Assembly: GCF_001511835.1 (NCBI RefSeq)
Contig: NZ_LN997848.1
Location: 3,376,001 to 3,440,000, forward strand
From: Magnetospirillum sp. XM-1
GTDB lineage: Bacteria > Pseudomonadota > Alphaproteobacteria > Rhodospirillales > Magnetospirillaceae
Length of the DNA stretch: 64,000 bases
Direction of reading: 5' to 3'
A program made the translations under genes and the position numbers. Positions 27,872 through 36,380 of the stretch are shown in pieces. The notes beneath the pieces were generated by a model, which was not told the origin of the DNA, searched no databases, and saw only the letters and a program-made list of their open reading frames with translations. Numbering within the stretch: the first letter of the stretch is position 1; each line of letters starts with the position of its first letter.

Positions 27872-28834
27872 ATGGGCAACACCATCAGGATCGGCCTGTT
27901 CCTGGCCTTCGCCTACATCGCCGTGCCGCTGGCCTTGGGCTCCAACGCCTATGTCATCGGCCTGATCGTCGCCGCACTCACCATCGGCGGCATCGCCATC
28001 GCCTGGGCGCTCTTGGGCAATCTGGGCGGCATGGTGAGTTTCGGCCACGCCGCCTTCTTCGGAGTGGGCGGCTATGTCTCGGCCCTGCTGACGCTGAAAG
28101 GCGGCTGGCCGGTGTTTCCCGCCATGCTGATGGCCGGCATCGGCGCGGCCATCGCCTCGGTGGCGACCATGCCGGCGCTGCGGCTGCGCGGCCCCTATTT
28201 CGCCCTGGCCATCCTGGCCTATGCCGAGATCTTCCGCATCCTGGCCACCGAATTGAAGCCCATCACCGGCGGCGCGGCGGGATTGCTGTCCATTCCCCGC
28301 CTGCCCACCCTGCTGGGGGTGGATTTCGGCTCCAAGCTGGGCGGCTATTTCGTCATCCTCACCATCGTGGTGGCCTCCATGGCGGCCTATCACCTGATCC
28401 GCCGCTCGACCTACGGCCTGGCGCTGAAGGCCATGCATGACAGCGAGGACGCCACCCGCGTGGTCGGCGTCAACTCGACGCTGCTGAAGGCCTGGATGCT
28501 GGTGGTGTCCGCCTTCATCACCGGCATGGTGGGCGCCTTCAACGCCCATTACATCAACTTCCTCGAGCCCGACTACGCCTTCGCCGGGCAGTGGACGACG
28601 CTGGCCATCGTCTCGGCCATCTTCGGCGGCTACCGCACGGTGAGCGGCCCCTTGGTGGGCGCGCTGGCGGTCTATCTGGTGGACCAGTTGGTGTTCAAGC
28701 CCATCCTGCCCCAGGGCCACCAGATCGTGCTGGGCGCGCTGCTGGGCGCCATGATCCTGTTCAGCCCCGGCGGCCTGATCCCCATGCTGATGGCCAAACT
28801 GTCGCGCAAGGAGGGCCACGCCCATGCTGCTTGA
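27872..28834 (+). CDS. livM: LIV-type ABC transporter permease LivM
   Basis: A 320-residue permease, the second transmembrane subunit. It has AWALLGNLGGMVSFGHAAFFGVGGY near residue 45, ALRLRGPYFALAILAYAEIFRI, the ATPase-coupling loop KAMHDSEDATRVVGVN and EPDYAFAGQWTTLAIVSAIFGGYRTVSGPLVGA. Its last codons overlap the livG start by 11 bases, suggesting tight co-translation. Confidence 0.93.
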   Translation: MGNTIRIGLFLAFAYIAVPLALGSNAYVIGLIVAALTIGGIAIAWALLGNLGGMVSFGHAAFFGVGGYVSALLTLKGGWPVFPAMLMAGIGAAIASVATMPALRLRGPYFALAILAYAEIFRILATELKPITGGAAGLLSIPRLPTLLGVDFGSKLGGYFVILTIVVASMAAYHLIRRSTYGLALKAMHDSEDATRVVGVNSTLLKAWMLVVSAFITGMVGAFNAHYINFLEPDYAFAGQWTTLAIVSAIFGGYRTVSGPLVGALAVYLVDQLVFKPILPQGHQIVLGALLGAMILFSPGGLIPMLMAKLSRKEGHAHAA

Positions 28835-29540
28835 GCTTGACGGAGTCACCGTGGCCTTCGGCGGCCTGATCGCCGTGGGAGACGTGTCGTTTTCCATGGC
28901 CGAGGGCGACGTGCTGGGGCTGGTCGGCCCCAACGGGGCGGGCAAGACCACCTTGTTCAACGCCGTGTCGGGGCTGGTGCGCCCCACCCGGGGCAAGGCC
29001 CGCTTCCTGGGCCGCGATCTGGTGGCCATGCCCATCCACACAAGGGCGCGGGCCGGCATCGGCCGCGCCTTCCAGGTGCCCCAGCCCATGCACGAGCTGA
29101 CGGTGCGCGAGAACCTGATGGTGGCGTCGCGCTTCGCCACCGGCCGGGTGGACAAGCAGCGCATCGACGAGATTCTCGATCTGCTGAAGCTGGGCCACAA
29201 GGCCGATTCCGACGCCGCCACCTCGTTGGCGCTAACCGAACAGAAGGCGCTGGAGGTGGGCAAGGCGCTGGCCACCAACCCCAAGCTCCTGATGCTCGAC
29301 GAGGTGCTGGCCGGGCTGGAGACGGCGGGCAAGCGCGCCTTCATGCATACGCTGTCGGAAGTGCGGAGCCGCTATGGCCTCGCCTTGCTGATCATCGAGC
29401 ATGACATCGAGACCATCACCCGGCTGTGTCCCCGCGTTGTGGTGCTGAATTTCGGCCGACTGATCGCCGAGGGCAGCCCCGAGCACGTGTTCAACGACCC
29501 CGAAGTCATCAGGAGCTATACCGGTGGCGAAGCTGCTTGA
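28824..29540 (+). CDS. livG: LIV-type ABC transporter ATP-binding protein LivG
   Basis: A 238-residue ABC ATPase. Walker A is GPNGAGKTT, Walker B is LLMLDEVLAGLE, and the H-loop is IIEHDIETI. The signature region reads L-A-L-T-E-Q-K-A-L-E rather than the usual LSGGQ-like sequence, a deviation seen in some LivG proteins. It overlaps livM at its start and livF at its end. Confidence 0.92.
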   Translation: MLLELDGVTVAFGGLIAVGDVSFSMAEGDVLGLVGPNGAGKTTLFNAVSGLVRPTRGKARFLGRDLVAMPIHTRARAGIGRAFQVPQPMHELTVRENLMVASRFATGRVDKQRIDEILDLLKLGHKADSDAATSLALTEQKALEVGKALATNPKLLMLDEVLAGLETAGKRAFMHTLSEVRSRYGLALLIIEHDIETITRLCPRVVVLNFGRLIAEGSPEHVFNDPEVIRSYTGGEAA

Positions 29541-30252
29541 AATCGAAGCCTTGCGGGCCGGCTACGGCTCCATCAACGTGCTGTGGGACCTGTCGCTCGC
29601 CATCGAGGAAGGCAAGCTGACCTGCATCCTCGGCCCCAACGGCGGCGGCAAGACCACGCTTCTGCGCGCCATCATGGGACTGGTCAAGACCGAGGCGGGC
29701 CGCGTCCTCTACCAGGGCGCCGACCGCACCAACGCGCCCACCTGGGACATGGTGGCGGACGGCATCGCCATGATTCCGGAAGGCCGCATGGTGTTCCGCG
29801 ACATGAGCGTGGCCGACAACCTGATGATGGGGGCCTTCCCCAAAAAGTGCCGGGCCAACGCGCCGAAAAATCTTCAGATGGTCTACGACATGTTCCCCAG
29901 GCTGTACGAGCGCCGCGACCAGCTGGCCGGCGCGCTGTCGGGCGGCGAGGCGCAGATGCTGGCCATGGGGCGCGGCCTGATGGAGGAGCCCAAGCTGATC
30001 TTAGTGGACGAGCCGTCGCTGGGCCTTGCCCCCGTGGTGGTGGACGAGGTGATGGGCATCCTCGACCGCCTGAAGCAGGACGGCCGCACCATCGTGCTGG
30101 TGGAGCAGAACACCAACAAGGCCTTGAAGATCGCCGACCACGTCTATCTGGTCAGGGGCGGCAAGGTTGTGCTGTCGGAGGCCGCCGATTCGGTGGATCT
30201 TAGCCGTCTCCACGACCTCTATTTCGCCAGGGACACCCTTCATGAGCACTGA
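29524..30252 (+). CDS. livF: LIV-type ABC transporter ATP-binding protein LivF
   Basis: A 242-residue ABC ATPase with Walker A GPNGGGKTT, signature LSGGEAQMLAMGRGLM, Walker B LILVDEPSLGLAP and switch VLVEQNTNKAL. GTG at 29524 is the start, supported by AGGAG 8 bases upstream inside livG. Together with LivG it forms the ATPase dimer of the importer. The thioesterase start lies within its last codons. Confidence 0.92.
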   Translation: MAKLLEIEALRAGYGSINVLWDLSLAIEEGKLTCILGPNGGGKTTLLRAIMGLVKTEAGRVLYQGADRTNAPTWDMVADGIAMIPEGRMVFRDMSVADNLMMGAFPKKCRANAPKNLQMVYDMFPRLYERRDQLAGALSGGEAQMLAMGRGLMEEPKLILVDEPSLGLAPVVVDEVMGILDRLKQDGRTIVLVEQNTNKALKIADHVYLVRGGKVVLSEAADSVDLSRLHDLYFARDTLHEH

Positions 30253-30673
30253 CCTGCTGGACGGCGAGCCCACATCGGGCTTCCAGGACCTGTTGGGCTA
30301 TCATCTGGCCGAGTGGGACGAGAACCACGCGGTGCTGGAGCTGACCATCGAGCCCAAGCACTGCAACCGCGCCGGACTGGTGCATGGCGGCGTGCTGGCC
30401 ACCCTGATCGACACGTCGTGCGGCTTCGCCGCCACCTTCTGCCCCCATCCCGGACGGGTGCGGCGCTGCGTCACCCTGCAGTTGACCACCAGCTTCACCG
30501 GCCAGGTCCGCCACGGCCTGATCCGCGCCGTCGGCCGCAAGAAGGCGGGCGGCAGCCGCATCGTGTTCTGCTCGTCGGAAATCCTCGACGAGAACGGCAA
30601 GCTGATCGCCATGGGCGAAGGCACCTTCCGCTACCGCACGGGCAGCGAATCGCCGGAAGGGGTGGCGCTGTGA
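30242..30673 (+). CDS. PaaI-type thioesterase (hotdog fold)
   Basis: A 143-residue hotdog thioesterase. The family core is AGLVHGGVLATLIDTSCGFAA, with the HGG motif and the acidic residue on the central helix, followed by TLQLTTSFTGQVRHGLIRAVGRKKAGG. Such enzymes release CoA from dead-end acyl- or hydroxyphenylacetyl-CoA esters, freeing CoA. ATG at 30242 overlaps the livF stop by 11 bases, and its stop overlaps the next gene. Its place supports a CoA-ester pathway in this operon. Confidence 0.88.
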   Translation: MSTDLLDGEPTSGFQDLLGYHLAEWDENHAVLELTIEPKHCNRAGLVHGGVLATLIDTSCGFAATFCPHPGRVRRCVTLQLTTSFTGQVRHGLIRAVGRKKAGGSRIVFCSSEILDENGKLIAMGEGTFRYRTGSESPEGVAL

Positions 30674-31716
30674 TCGGCGGGCGGGACGCCCGCGCTCCGG
30701 ACACCGGCGGAACAGGGAGCGCGGGCGTCCCGCCCGCCCTCTTCACCACCCGCGTCACCGAATTGTTCGGCATTCGCCTGCCGGTGCTGGCCGGCGGGCT
30801 GCAATGGCTGGCCACCCCCGATTATGTCGCCGCCGCGGCCCATGCCGGCATCTGCGGCTTCATCACCGCCGCCAGCTACGAGGACATCGCCGACCTCAAA
30901 TCCGCCATCCGCCGGTGCCGCGAGCTCTCGGAGGGCAAGCCCTTCGGCGTCAACGTCTCCATGCTGCCCAAGCTGGTCCAGGGCGAACGCACCCAAGCCG
31001 TCTTCGACCTGATCGTCGAGGAGAACGTGCCCTTCGTCGAGACCTCGGGCCGCAATCCGGCTCCCTACCTTCCTGCGCTGAAGGCGGCCGGGATCAAGGT
31101 GGTCCACAAGGTCCCGGCGGTGAAATACGCGCTCAAGGCCCAGGCCGAAGGCGTCGACGCCGTCGCCGTGGTGGGCGCCGAATGCGGCGGCCATCCCGGC
31201 ATGGAGATGGTGGGCACCTTTGTCCAGGCCAACGTGGCGGCGGCCAAGCTGTCCATCCCCCTGCTGGTGGGCGGCGGCATCGGCACCGGCGCCCATCTGG
31301 TGGCCGCCCTGGCCCTGGGCGCCGACGGCGTGGTGGTCGGCACCCGCTTCCTGGTGGCCGAGGAAATCTGGGCCCACGCCGATTACAAGCAGCGCCTGAT
31401 CGCGGCCGACGAGACCGAGACCACCCTGATCCTGTCGTCCTTGCGCAACACGGCGCGCGTGCTGCGCAACGAGGCCACCGCCACGGTGCAAAGCCTGGAG
31501 AAGGAGGGTGCCGGCATCGAGGCGCTGATGCCTCACATCTCCGGCAAGGTGGGGCGCGAGGCCTACCGCACCGGCGACTGGACCAAGGCGGCGCTGTCGG
31601 TGGGCCAGTCGGTGGCCTTCGCCGACCGCATCGAGCCCCTGGCCGCCATCATCCGCCGCTTCGAGGACGAGGCGCGGGCGGCACTGGCCCGGTTGAAGGG
31701 ATTGTCGCCATCATGA
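30670..31716 (+). CDS. Nitronate monooxygenase / FabK-like FMN oxidoreductase
   Basis: A 348-residue TIM-barrel flavoprotein. It contains RVTELFGIRLPVLAGGLQWLATPDYVAAAAHAG, AVAVVGAECGGHPG and LVGGGIGTGAHLVAALALGADGVVVGTRFLV, the FMN phosphate-binding loop of NMO/enoyl-ACP reductase II proteins. The start GTG at 30670 overlaps the thioesterase stop (GTGA). The first 25 or so codons lie in a palindromic repeat and give GRDARAP and SAGVPPA, low-information sequences absent from relatives; the family begins near LFTTRVTELF. Nitronate oxidase and enoyl reductase roles cannot be distinguished. Confidence 0.85.
   Translation: MIGGRDARAPDTGGTGSAGVPPALFTTRVTELFGIRLPVLAGGLQWLATPDYVAAAAHAGICGFITAASYEDIADLKSAIRRCRELSEGKPFGVNVSMLPKLVQGERTQAVFDLIVEENVPFVETSGRNPAPYLPALKAAGIKVVHKVPAVKYALKAQAEGVDAVAVVGAECGGHPGMEMVGTFVQANVAAAKLSIPLLVGGGIGTGAHLVAALALGADGVVVGTRFLVAEEIWAHADYKQRLIAADETETTLILSSLRNTARVLRNEATATVQSLEKEGAGIEALMPHISGKVGREAYRTGDWTKAALSVGQSVAFADRIEPLAAIIRRFEDEARAALARLKGLSPS
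30676..30738. repeat. GC-rich palindromic repeat with 23-bp perfect arms, copy 1 (inside a coding region)
   Basis: Arms start GGCGGGCGGGACGCCCGC and are exact reverse complements over 23 bp, 30676-30698 and 30716-30738, with a 17-base loop. The same 22-bp arms recur at 45458-45520. This copy lies in frame in the start of the nitronate monooxygenase gene, 3 bases after the thioesterase stop. Confidence 0.85.
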
Positions 31717-33122
31717 ACGGCGGACGCCCGGCCGCACTTCTGCTGCTCGGCATGATCGCCTGCGTGCTGGCCGATGTGATCGCGCCCGCCGAAATGCTGC
31801 GCATGGGGGCGCGCATCCTGCTGGTGGCCTTCCTGGCGGCGGAATGGCGGCGCATGGCCGTCAACGCCAAGGTGATGATCGGCCTGGCGCTGGGCCTGAC
31901 CATGGGCGCGGCGGTGACGGGAACCGCCGAACCGGGGCGGGTCATCGCCAGTTCGCTCGACACCGGCGCCTTCTTCGCCACCTTCTTCGCCAACCAGTTC
32001 TTCCTGCGGGAAGCGGCGCGCACCTCGCCCCTGGTCAGCCGCTGTTCCACCTTCTTCGTCAACCAGACGCCGGGACGGCGCTACGCCCTGCTGACGCTCG
32101 GCGGCTATCTGTTCGGCATCATCCTCAACATCGGGGTGCTGAGCCTCTTGGGCATCATGATCAAGAGCCGCAACTCGCTGGAGGCGGCAGGCGGCAATGA
32201 GCAGATCAGGGACATCCGCGAACGCCGCATGATCCTGGCGCTGTTGCGCGGCTTTTCCATCACGCCCCTGGCCTCCCCGCTTTCCATCTCGCTGGCGGTG
32301 CTGCTGACCGCGCTGCCCAGCCTGCACTGGAGCTCCATGCTGCCGCTGGGCATGGCGACGGGGGCCATGGTGCTGGGGCTGGGCTGGGTGCAGGACCGCA
32401 TCCAGGCCCCCGCCCATCTCCGGCACCTGCTGCCGCCCACCGAGTCCACCCGCGACGTCGCCGCCCTGATGGGCGTGGCCGGGCTGGTGCTGCTGGTCTT
32501 CGTCATGGCGCTGGCCTTCGAGTTCCTGCTGGGCGTTCCCTTGAGCCGCGCCATGCTGGTCTCCACCCCGCTGGTGGGCCTGGGCTGGCTGGCCCGCCAG
32601 TATATGGAGGGCGGCATCGCCAAGGGCTGCGCCGAAACCGGACGCCGGGTGGTGACCCAGGCCGCCATCACCTTCCCCGCCTACCGCACCGAGATCGCCA
32701 TCCTGTCCTCGGCCGGCTTCATCGGCACCCTGTTCTCGGCCATGATCCCGCCCGAGACCCTGGGCACGCTGATCGCCTCGCCGCTGCTGCCGCCCGCCGC
32801 CCTGCCGGCGCTGGCCATCCTGGCGGTGATGGGCCCGGCGCTGATCGGCATCAATCCCATCGTCAGCGTCACCATCATCGCCTCGGCGCTGAGCGCCGCG
32901 CCCTCGCTGCCGCTGTCCACCGAATCCCTGGCGCTGGGCCTGATCGGCGGCTGGTGCCTGGCCATCAATTCCTCGGCCATGACCGCCTCGGCCATGCTGC
33001 TGGGCGAACTGGTGGGCAAGCCGTCCAAGACCATCGTGCTGGGCTGGAACGGGTTGTTCACCCTGGCGGCCTTCGCGGCGCTGACCCTGTGGCTGACCGT
33101 CCTGTCGCGTTTGACACAATAA
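31713..33122 (+). CDS. Uncharacterised polytopic membrane protein
   Basis: A 469-residue integral membrane protein with about 10-12 hydrophobic helices and short loops. I do not recognise the family. Notable segments are FFATFFANQFFLREAARTSP with CSTFFVNQTPGRRYALLTLGG (first third) and GPALIGINPIVSVTIIASAL (late), the latter resembling helix-breaking segments of ion-coupled transporters. ATG at 31713 overlaps the preceding stop (ATGA). A much longer open frame from 30804 exists, but its first part is a shadow of the nitronate monooxygenase gene. Operon position suggests transport of a pathway substrate or product; this is inference. Confidence 0.72.
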   Translation: MNGGRPAALLLLGMIACVLADVIAPAEMLRMGARILLVAFLAAEWRRMAVNAKVMIGLALGLTMGAAVTGTAEPGRVIASSLDTGAFFATFFANQFFLREAARTSPLVSRCSTFFVNQTPGRRYALLTLGGYLFGIILNIGVLSLLGIMIKSRNSLEAAGGNEQIRDIRERRMILALLRGFSITPLASPLSISLAVLLTALPSLHWSSMLPLGMATGAMVLGLGWVQDRIQAPAHLRHLLPPTESTRDVAALMGVAGLVLLVFVMALAFEFLLGVPLSRAMLVSTPLVGLGWLARQYMEGGIAKGCAETGRRVVTQAAITFPAYRTEIAILSSAGFIGTLFSAMIPPETLGTLIASPLLPPAALPALAILAVMGPALIGINPIVSVTIIASALSAAPSLPLSTESLALGLIGGWCLAINSSAMTASAMLLGELVGKPSKTIVLGWNGLFTLAAFAALTLWLTVLSRLTQ

Positions 33123-33133
33123 GGAATGACGAG

Positions 33134-34354
33134 ATGCGGGCCCTTGACGACATCCTGGTCCTCGACCTTTCGCGCGTGCTGGCCGGTCCCTTCTGCACCC
33201 AGATGCTGGCCGACCTGGGCGCCCGGGTGATCAAGGTGGAAAAGCCCGGTTCCGGCGACGACACCAGGGGCTGGGGCCCGCCCTTCCTGACCGATCCCGA
33301 GACGGGGGAGAAGGGCGACGCCGCCTATTACCTGGCGGCCAACCGGGGCAAGCATTCGGTGACCATCGACATGGCGACGCCCGAGGGCCAGGATCTGGTC
33401 CGCCGGCTGGCCGCCCGGGCCGACGTGCTGGTGGAGAACTACAAGCTGGGCGGCCTGAAGAAATACGGCCTGGACTACGAGTCCCTGAAAGAGATCAATC
33501 CCCGGCTGGTCTATTGCTCCATCACCGGCTTCGGCCAGGACGGCCCCTATGCGCCCAGGGCCGGCTACGACTTCATGATCCAGGCCATGGGCGGGCTGAT
33601 GAGCGTGACCGGCGAGAAGGATGCGCTGCCCGGCGGCGGGCCGCAGAAGGCCGGCATCGCCATCGCCGACCTGTCCACCGGCCTGCACGCGGTGATCGCC
33701 GTGCTGGCGGCGCTCAACCAGCGCCACCGCACCGGGCGCGGCCAGCATATCGATCTGGGCCTGCTGGACGTACAGGTCGCCATGATGACCAACCAGGCCA
33801 TGACCTATCTGGTCAGCGGCGACGCCCCGGCACGGGCCGGCAACGGCCACGCGGCCATCGTGCCCTATCAGGCCTTCCCCACCGCCGACGGCCACCTGAT
33901 CATCGCGGTGGGCAATGACGGCCAGTTCGCCAAGCTGGCCGACGAGCTGGGCCATCCCGAATGGGCGGCGGACGAGCGCTTCACGCTCAACCGCGCCAGG
34001 GTCGAGCACCGCGATATCCTGATCCCGCTGATCGAAGCCGAGACCCGGCGCTATGGCTCGGCCCAGTTGCTGGACGCCCTGGAACGCCGCCAGATTCCCT
34101 CGGGCCCCATCAACACCATGGACAAGGTGTTCGCCGACCCCCAGGCCCAGGCGCGGGACCTGCGCCGCGAGGTTCCCCACGCCACGGCCGGGACCATTCC
34201 CACCGTGGCCAGCCCGCTGCGCCTGTCGGATTCGCCGGTGGCCTATGACCGGGGGCCGCCGCTCCTGGGCGAGCATACCGATTCGGTGCTGATCGAGCTG
34301 CTGGGGCTGGACGCGGCGGCGCTGGACGCCTTGCGCGCCAAGGGCGTGGTGTAG
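33134..34354 (+). CDS. Family III CoA-transferase (CaiB/BaiF)
   Basis: A 406-residue CoA-transferase that moves CoA between acids through an aspartyl-CoA intermediate. The N-terminus LVLDLSRVLAGPFCTQMLADLGARVIKVEKPGSGDD is diagnostic. DVLVENYKLGGLKKYGLDY and GFGQDGPYAPRAGYDFMIQAMGG follow; the catalytic aspartate is expected in GLLDVQVAMM. ATG at 33134 follows the membrane-protein gene by 11 bases, with AAGGAATGACGAG upstream. Succinyl- or substrate-CoA exchange is plausible. It ends the catabolic operon; 37 bases separate it from the next gene. Confidence 0.9.
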   Translation: MRALDDILVLDLSRVLAGPFCTQMLADLGARVIKVEKPGSGDDTRGWGPPFLTDPETGEKGDAAYYLAANRGKHSVTIDMATPEGQDLVRRLAARADVLVENYKLGGLKKYGLDYESLKEINPRLVYCSITGFGQDGPYAPRAGYDFMIQAMGGLMSVTGEKDALPGGGPQKAGIAIADLSTGLHAVIAVLAALNQRHRTGRGQHIDLGLLDVQVAMMTNQAMTYLVSGDAPARAGNGHAAIVPYQAFPTADGHLIIAVGNDGQFAKLADELGHPEWAADERFTLNRARVEHRDILIPLIEAETRRYGSAQLLDALERRQIPSGPINTMDKVFADPQAQARDLRREVPHATAGTIPTVASPLRLSDSPVAYDRGPPLLGEHTDSVLIELLGLDAAALDALRAKGVV

Positions 34355-34391
34355 CCTTGACGGGGCAGCGGCCGCCCCCGATAAATCGGAG

Positions 34392-36362
34392 ATGACCTCC
34401 GATCCCGCCCAATTGCTCCGACAGGCCGAATCGCTGCACAACCAGGGCCGCCTGGACGAGGCGGAGGCCCTTTACCAACGCATTGTCGCGCCCCCGCCCC
34501 TGGCCGCCAAGGCGCTGACCAACCGGGGCGTCATCGCCCAGCAGCGCGGCCAGACCGACGACGCCCTGGCCCTTCACCGGCACGCCCTGGACCTGGCCCC
34601 CGATCTGGCCGAAGCCTGGTGCAACCGGGGCGACCTTTTCTCCGATCTCGGACGGCTCGACGAGGCGGAGGCCGATTTCGCCCGCGCCGCCAGCCTTTCC
34701 CCCGGCCTCGCCCCGGCCTGGTTCAACCTGGGCAACACCCGGATGCGCCTGGGGCAAGCGGCGGAGGCCGAGCCCTGCTACCGCCGCGCCGCCGATATGC
34801 TGCCCCATCTGCCGGTGGTCCACGCCCAGCTGGCCCGCTGCCTGGACGCACTGGGCCGGGCACCCGAGGCGGCCGATGCCATGGAAGCCGCCGCCCGCCT
34901 CGCCCCCGGCGACTGGCGGATGCTGACCGATCTCGGCGCGCTGCAGCAGCAGGCGGGACGCATGCGGGCGGCCCAGGACAGCTTGCGCACCGCCATCTCG
35001 CTGCGCCCCAGCCATTCCGCCGCCCATTACAACCTGGGCAACGCCTTCTATGGCGAGGGGCGCGCCGCCGAGGCCGCCGCCTGCTACCACGCCGCCTGGA
35101 CCATGGATCCCCGCCTGACCATGGCGGCCTCCAACCACCTCAACTGCCTGCACTACCTCCCCGATTTGAGCGGCAAGGACATCGGGCTGGCCCATCGGCG
35201 GATCATGGAGCGCCGCCGCACCCCCGTTCCGGCCCGTTACGCCAACGTGCCCGAGCCCGAGCGGGTGCTGCGCGTCGGCTACGTCTCCGCCGATTTCCGC
35301 CGCCATCCCCTGGGCCTGCTGATGCGCCCGGTGCTGAAAGGCCACGACCGCACGAAGGTTTTCGCCGTCTGCTACGCCACCAGGCCGGGCGACGACGACA
35401 TCGCCCGCCAATTGCGCCACAACGCCGATCTCTGGCGCGAGGCCGAAAGCCTGGATGACGAAGCCCTGGCCCGGCTGATCGGAGAGGATGGAATCGACAT
35501 CCTGGTGGACCTGGACGGCCACACGGCGGGCAACCGGCTGGGCCTGTTCGCCGCCAAGCCCGCTCCGGTGCAGGTGGGCTGGCTGGGCTATCCCTTCACC
35601 ACCGGGCTGGCCGCCATGGACTACGCCCTGATGGACCGCGCCACGGTCCCGCCCGAGGCGGAAGGCTGGTTCCGCGAGAAGGTGGCGTTCCTGCCCGGCT
35701 CGCGCCTGTGCTACCAGGGGCCGGAAACGCCGGAACCCGCGCCGCCGCCCGTGCTGGCACGCGGCCACGTCACCTTCGGCAGCTTCAACAACATCGCCAA
35801 GCTGAACGACCGGGTGATCGAATCCTGGTCGCGCATCCTGGCCCGCACGCCCGGATCGCGCCTGCTGCTCAAATGGCCCCACCTCGCCCATGCGGAAGTG
35901 GCCGGACGCCTGCGCGACGCTTTCGCCGCCTGTGGCATCGCGCCCGAGCGGCTGGAGATGCGCGGCAATTCGCCGCCGGCGCAATTGCTGGCCGAGTATG
36001 CCGACGTGGATATCGGCCTCGACCCCTTCCCCTATTGCGGCGCCTTCACCTCGTGCGAGGCGCTGTGGATGGGGGTGCCGGTGGTCACGCAGCCGGGACC
36101 GCGCCCCTTCTCGCGCCAGACCCTGGCCCTGCTTGCCGCCATGGGGATGGAGGGCGAACTGGCCCGCCCGAACCTCGAGGGCTACGAGGATCTGGCCGTC
36201 GCCCTGGCCGCCGATCCCGCCCGCCTGTCGGATTTGCGACGCCGCCTGCGCCCGGCCATGCGCCAAGGGCCGGGCGACGAGGCCGCTCATGTGGCGGCGG
36301 TGGAGGACTTCTTCCGGACGGCCTGGAAAGGCTGGTGCGCAAAGATAAAGGGGGAGGCCTGA
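34392..36362 (+). CDS. TPR protein with O-GlcNAc transferase-like (GT41/SPINDLY) domain
   Basis: A 656-residue protein. Residues about 1-260 are tandem tetratricopeptide repeats (A-W-C-N-R-G-D-L and A-H-Y-N-L-G-N-A units). Residues about 285-650 match the GT41 catalytic region: RVGYVSADFRRHPLG, the block DLDGHTAGNRLGLFAAKPAP with VQVGWLGYP, FGSFNNIAKLNDRVIESW, and GLDPFPYCGAFTSCEALWMGVPVVT. Bacterial members glycosylate proteins; in Caulobacter, FlmG modifies flagellin, a possible role here. It ends in an intrinsic terminator. It is not obviously linked to its neighbours. Confidence 0.88.
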   Translation: MTSDPAQLLRQAESLHNQGRLDEAEALYQRIVAPPPLAAKALTNRGVIAQQRGQTDDALALHRHALDLAPDLAEAWCNRGDLFSDLGRLDEAEADFARAASLSPGLAPAWFNLGNTRMRLGQAAEAEPCYRRAADMLPHLPVVHAQLARCLDALGRAPEAADAMEAAARLAPGDWRMLTDLGALQQQAGRMRAAQDSLRTAISLRPSHSAAHYNLGNAFYGEGRAAEAAACYHAAWTMDPRLTMAASNHLNCLHYLPDLSGKDIGLAHRRIMERRRTPVPARYANVPEPERVLRVGYVSADFRRHPLGLLMRPVLKGHDRTKVFAVCYATRPGDDDIARQLRHNADLWREAESLDDEALARLIGEDGIDILVDLDGHTAGNRLGLFAAKPAPVQVGWLGYPFTTGLAAMDYALMDRATVPPEAEGWFREKVAFLPGSRLCYQGPETPEPAPPPVLARGHVTFGSFNNIAKLNDRVIESWSRILARTPGSRLLLKWPHLAHAEVAGRLRDAFAACGIAPERLEMRGNSPPAQLLAEYADVDIGLDPFPYCGAFTSCEALWMGVPVVTQPGPRPFSRQTLALLAAMGMEGELARPNLEGYEDLAVALAADPARLSDLRRRLRPAMRQGPGDEAAHVAAVEDFFRTAWKGWCAKIKGEA

Positions 36363-36380
36363 AATCGGGCCTCCCCCTTT
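36347..36380 (+). terminator. Intrinsic terminator of the GT41 gene
   Basis: Perfect 13-bp arms AAAGGGGGAGGCC and GGCCTCCCCCTTT around an 8-base loop. The left arm overlaps the last codons of the gene. The hairpin ends in only three T residues, so efficiency is uncertain. Confidence 0.75.

Noticed and set aside
30804..33122. A 772-codon open frame apparently fusing an unknown domain to the membrane protein
   Set aside because: The first 300 codons are an out-of-frame shadow of the nitronate monooxygenase gene; the real start is ATG 31713, overlapping its stop.
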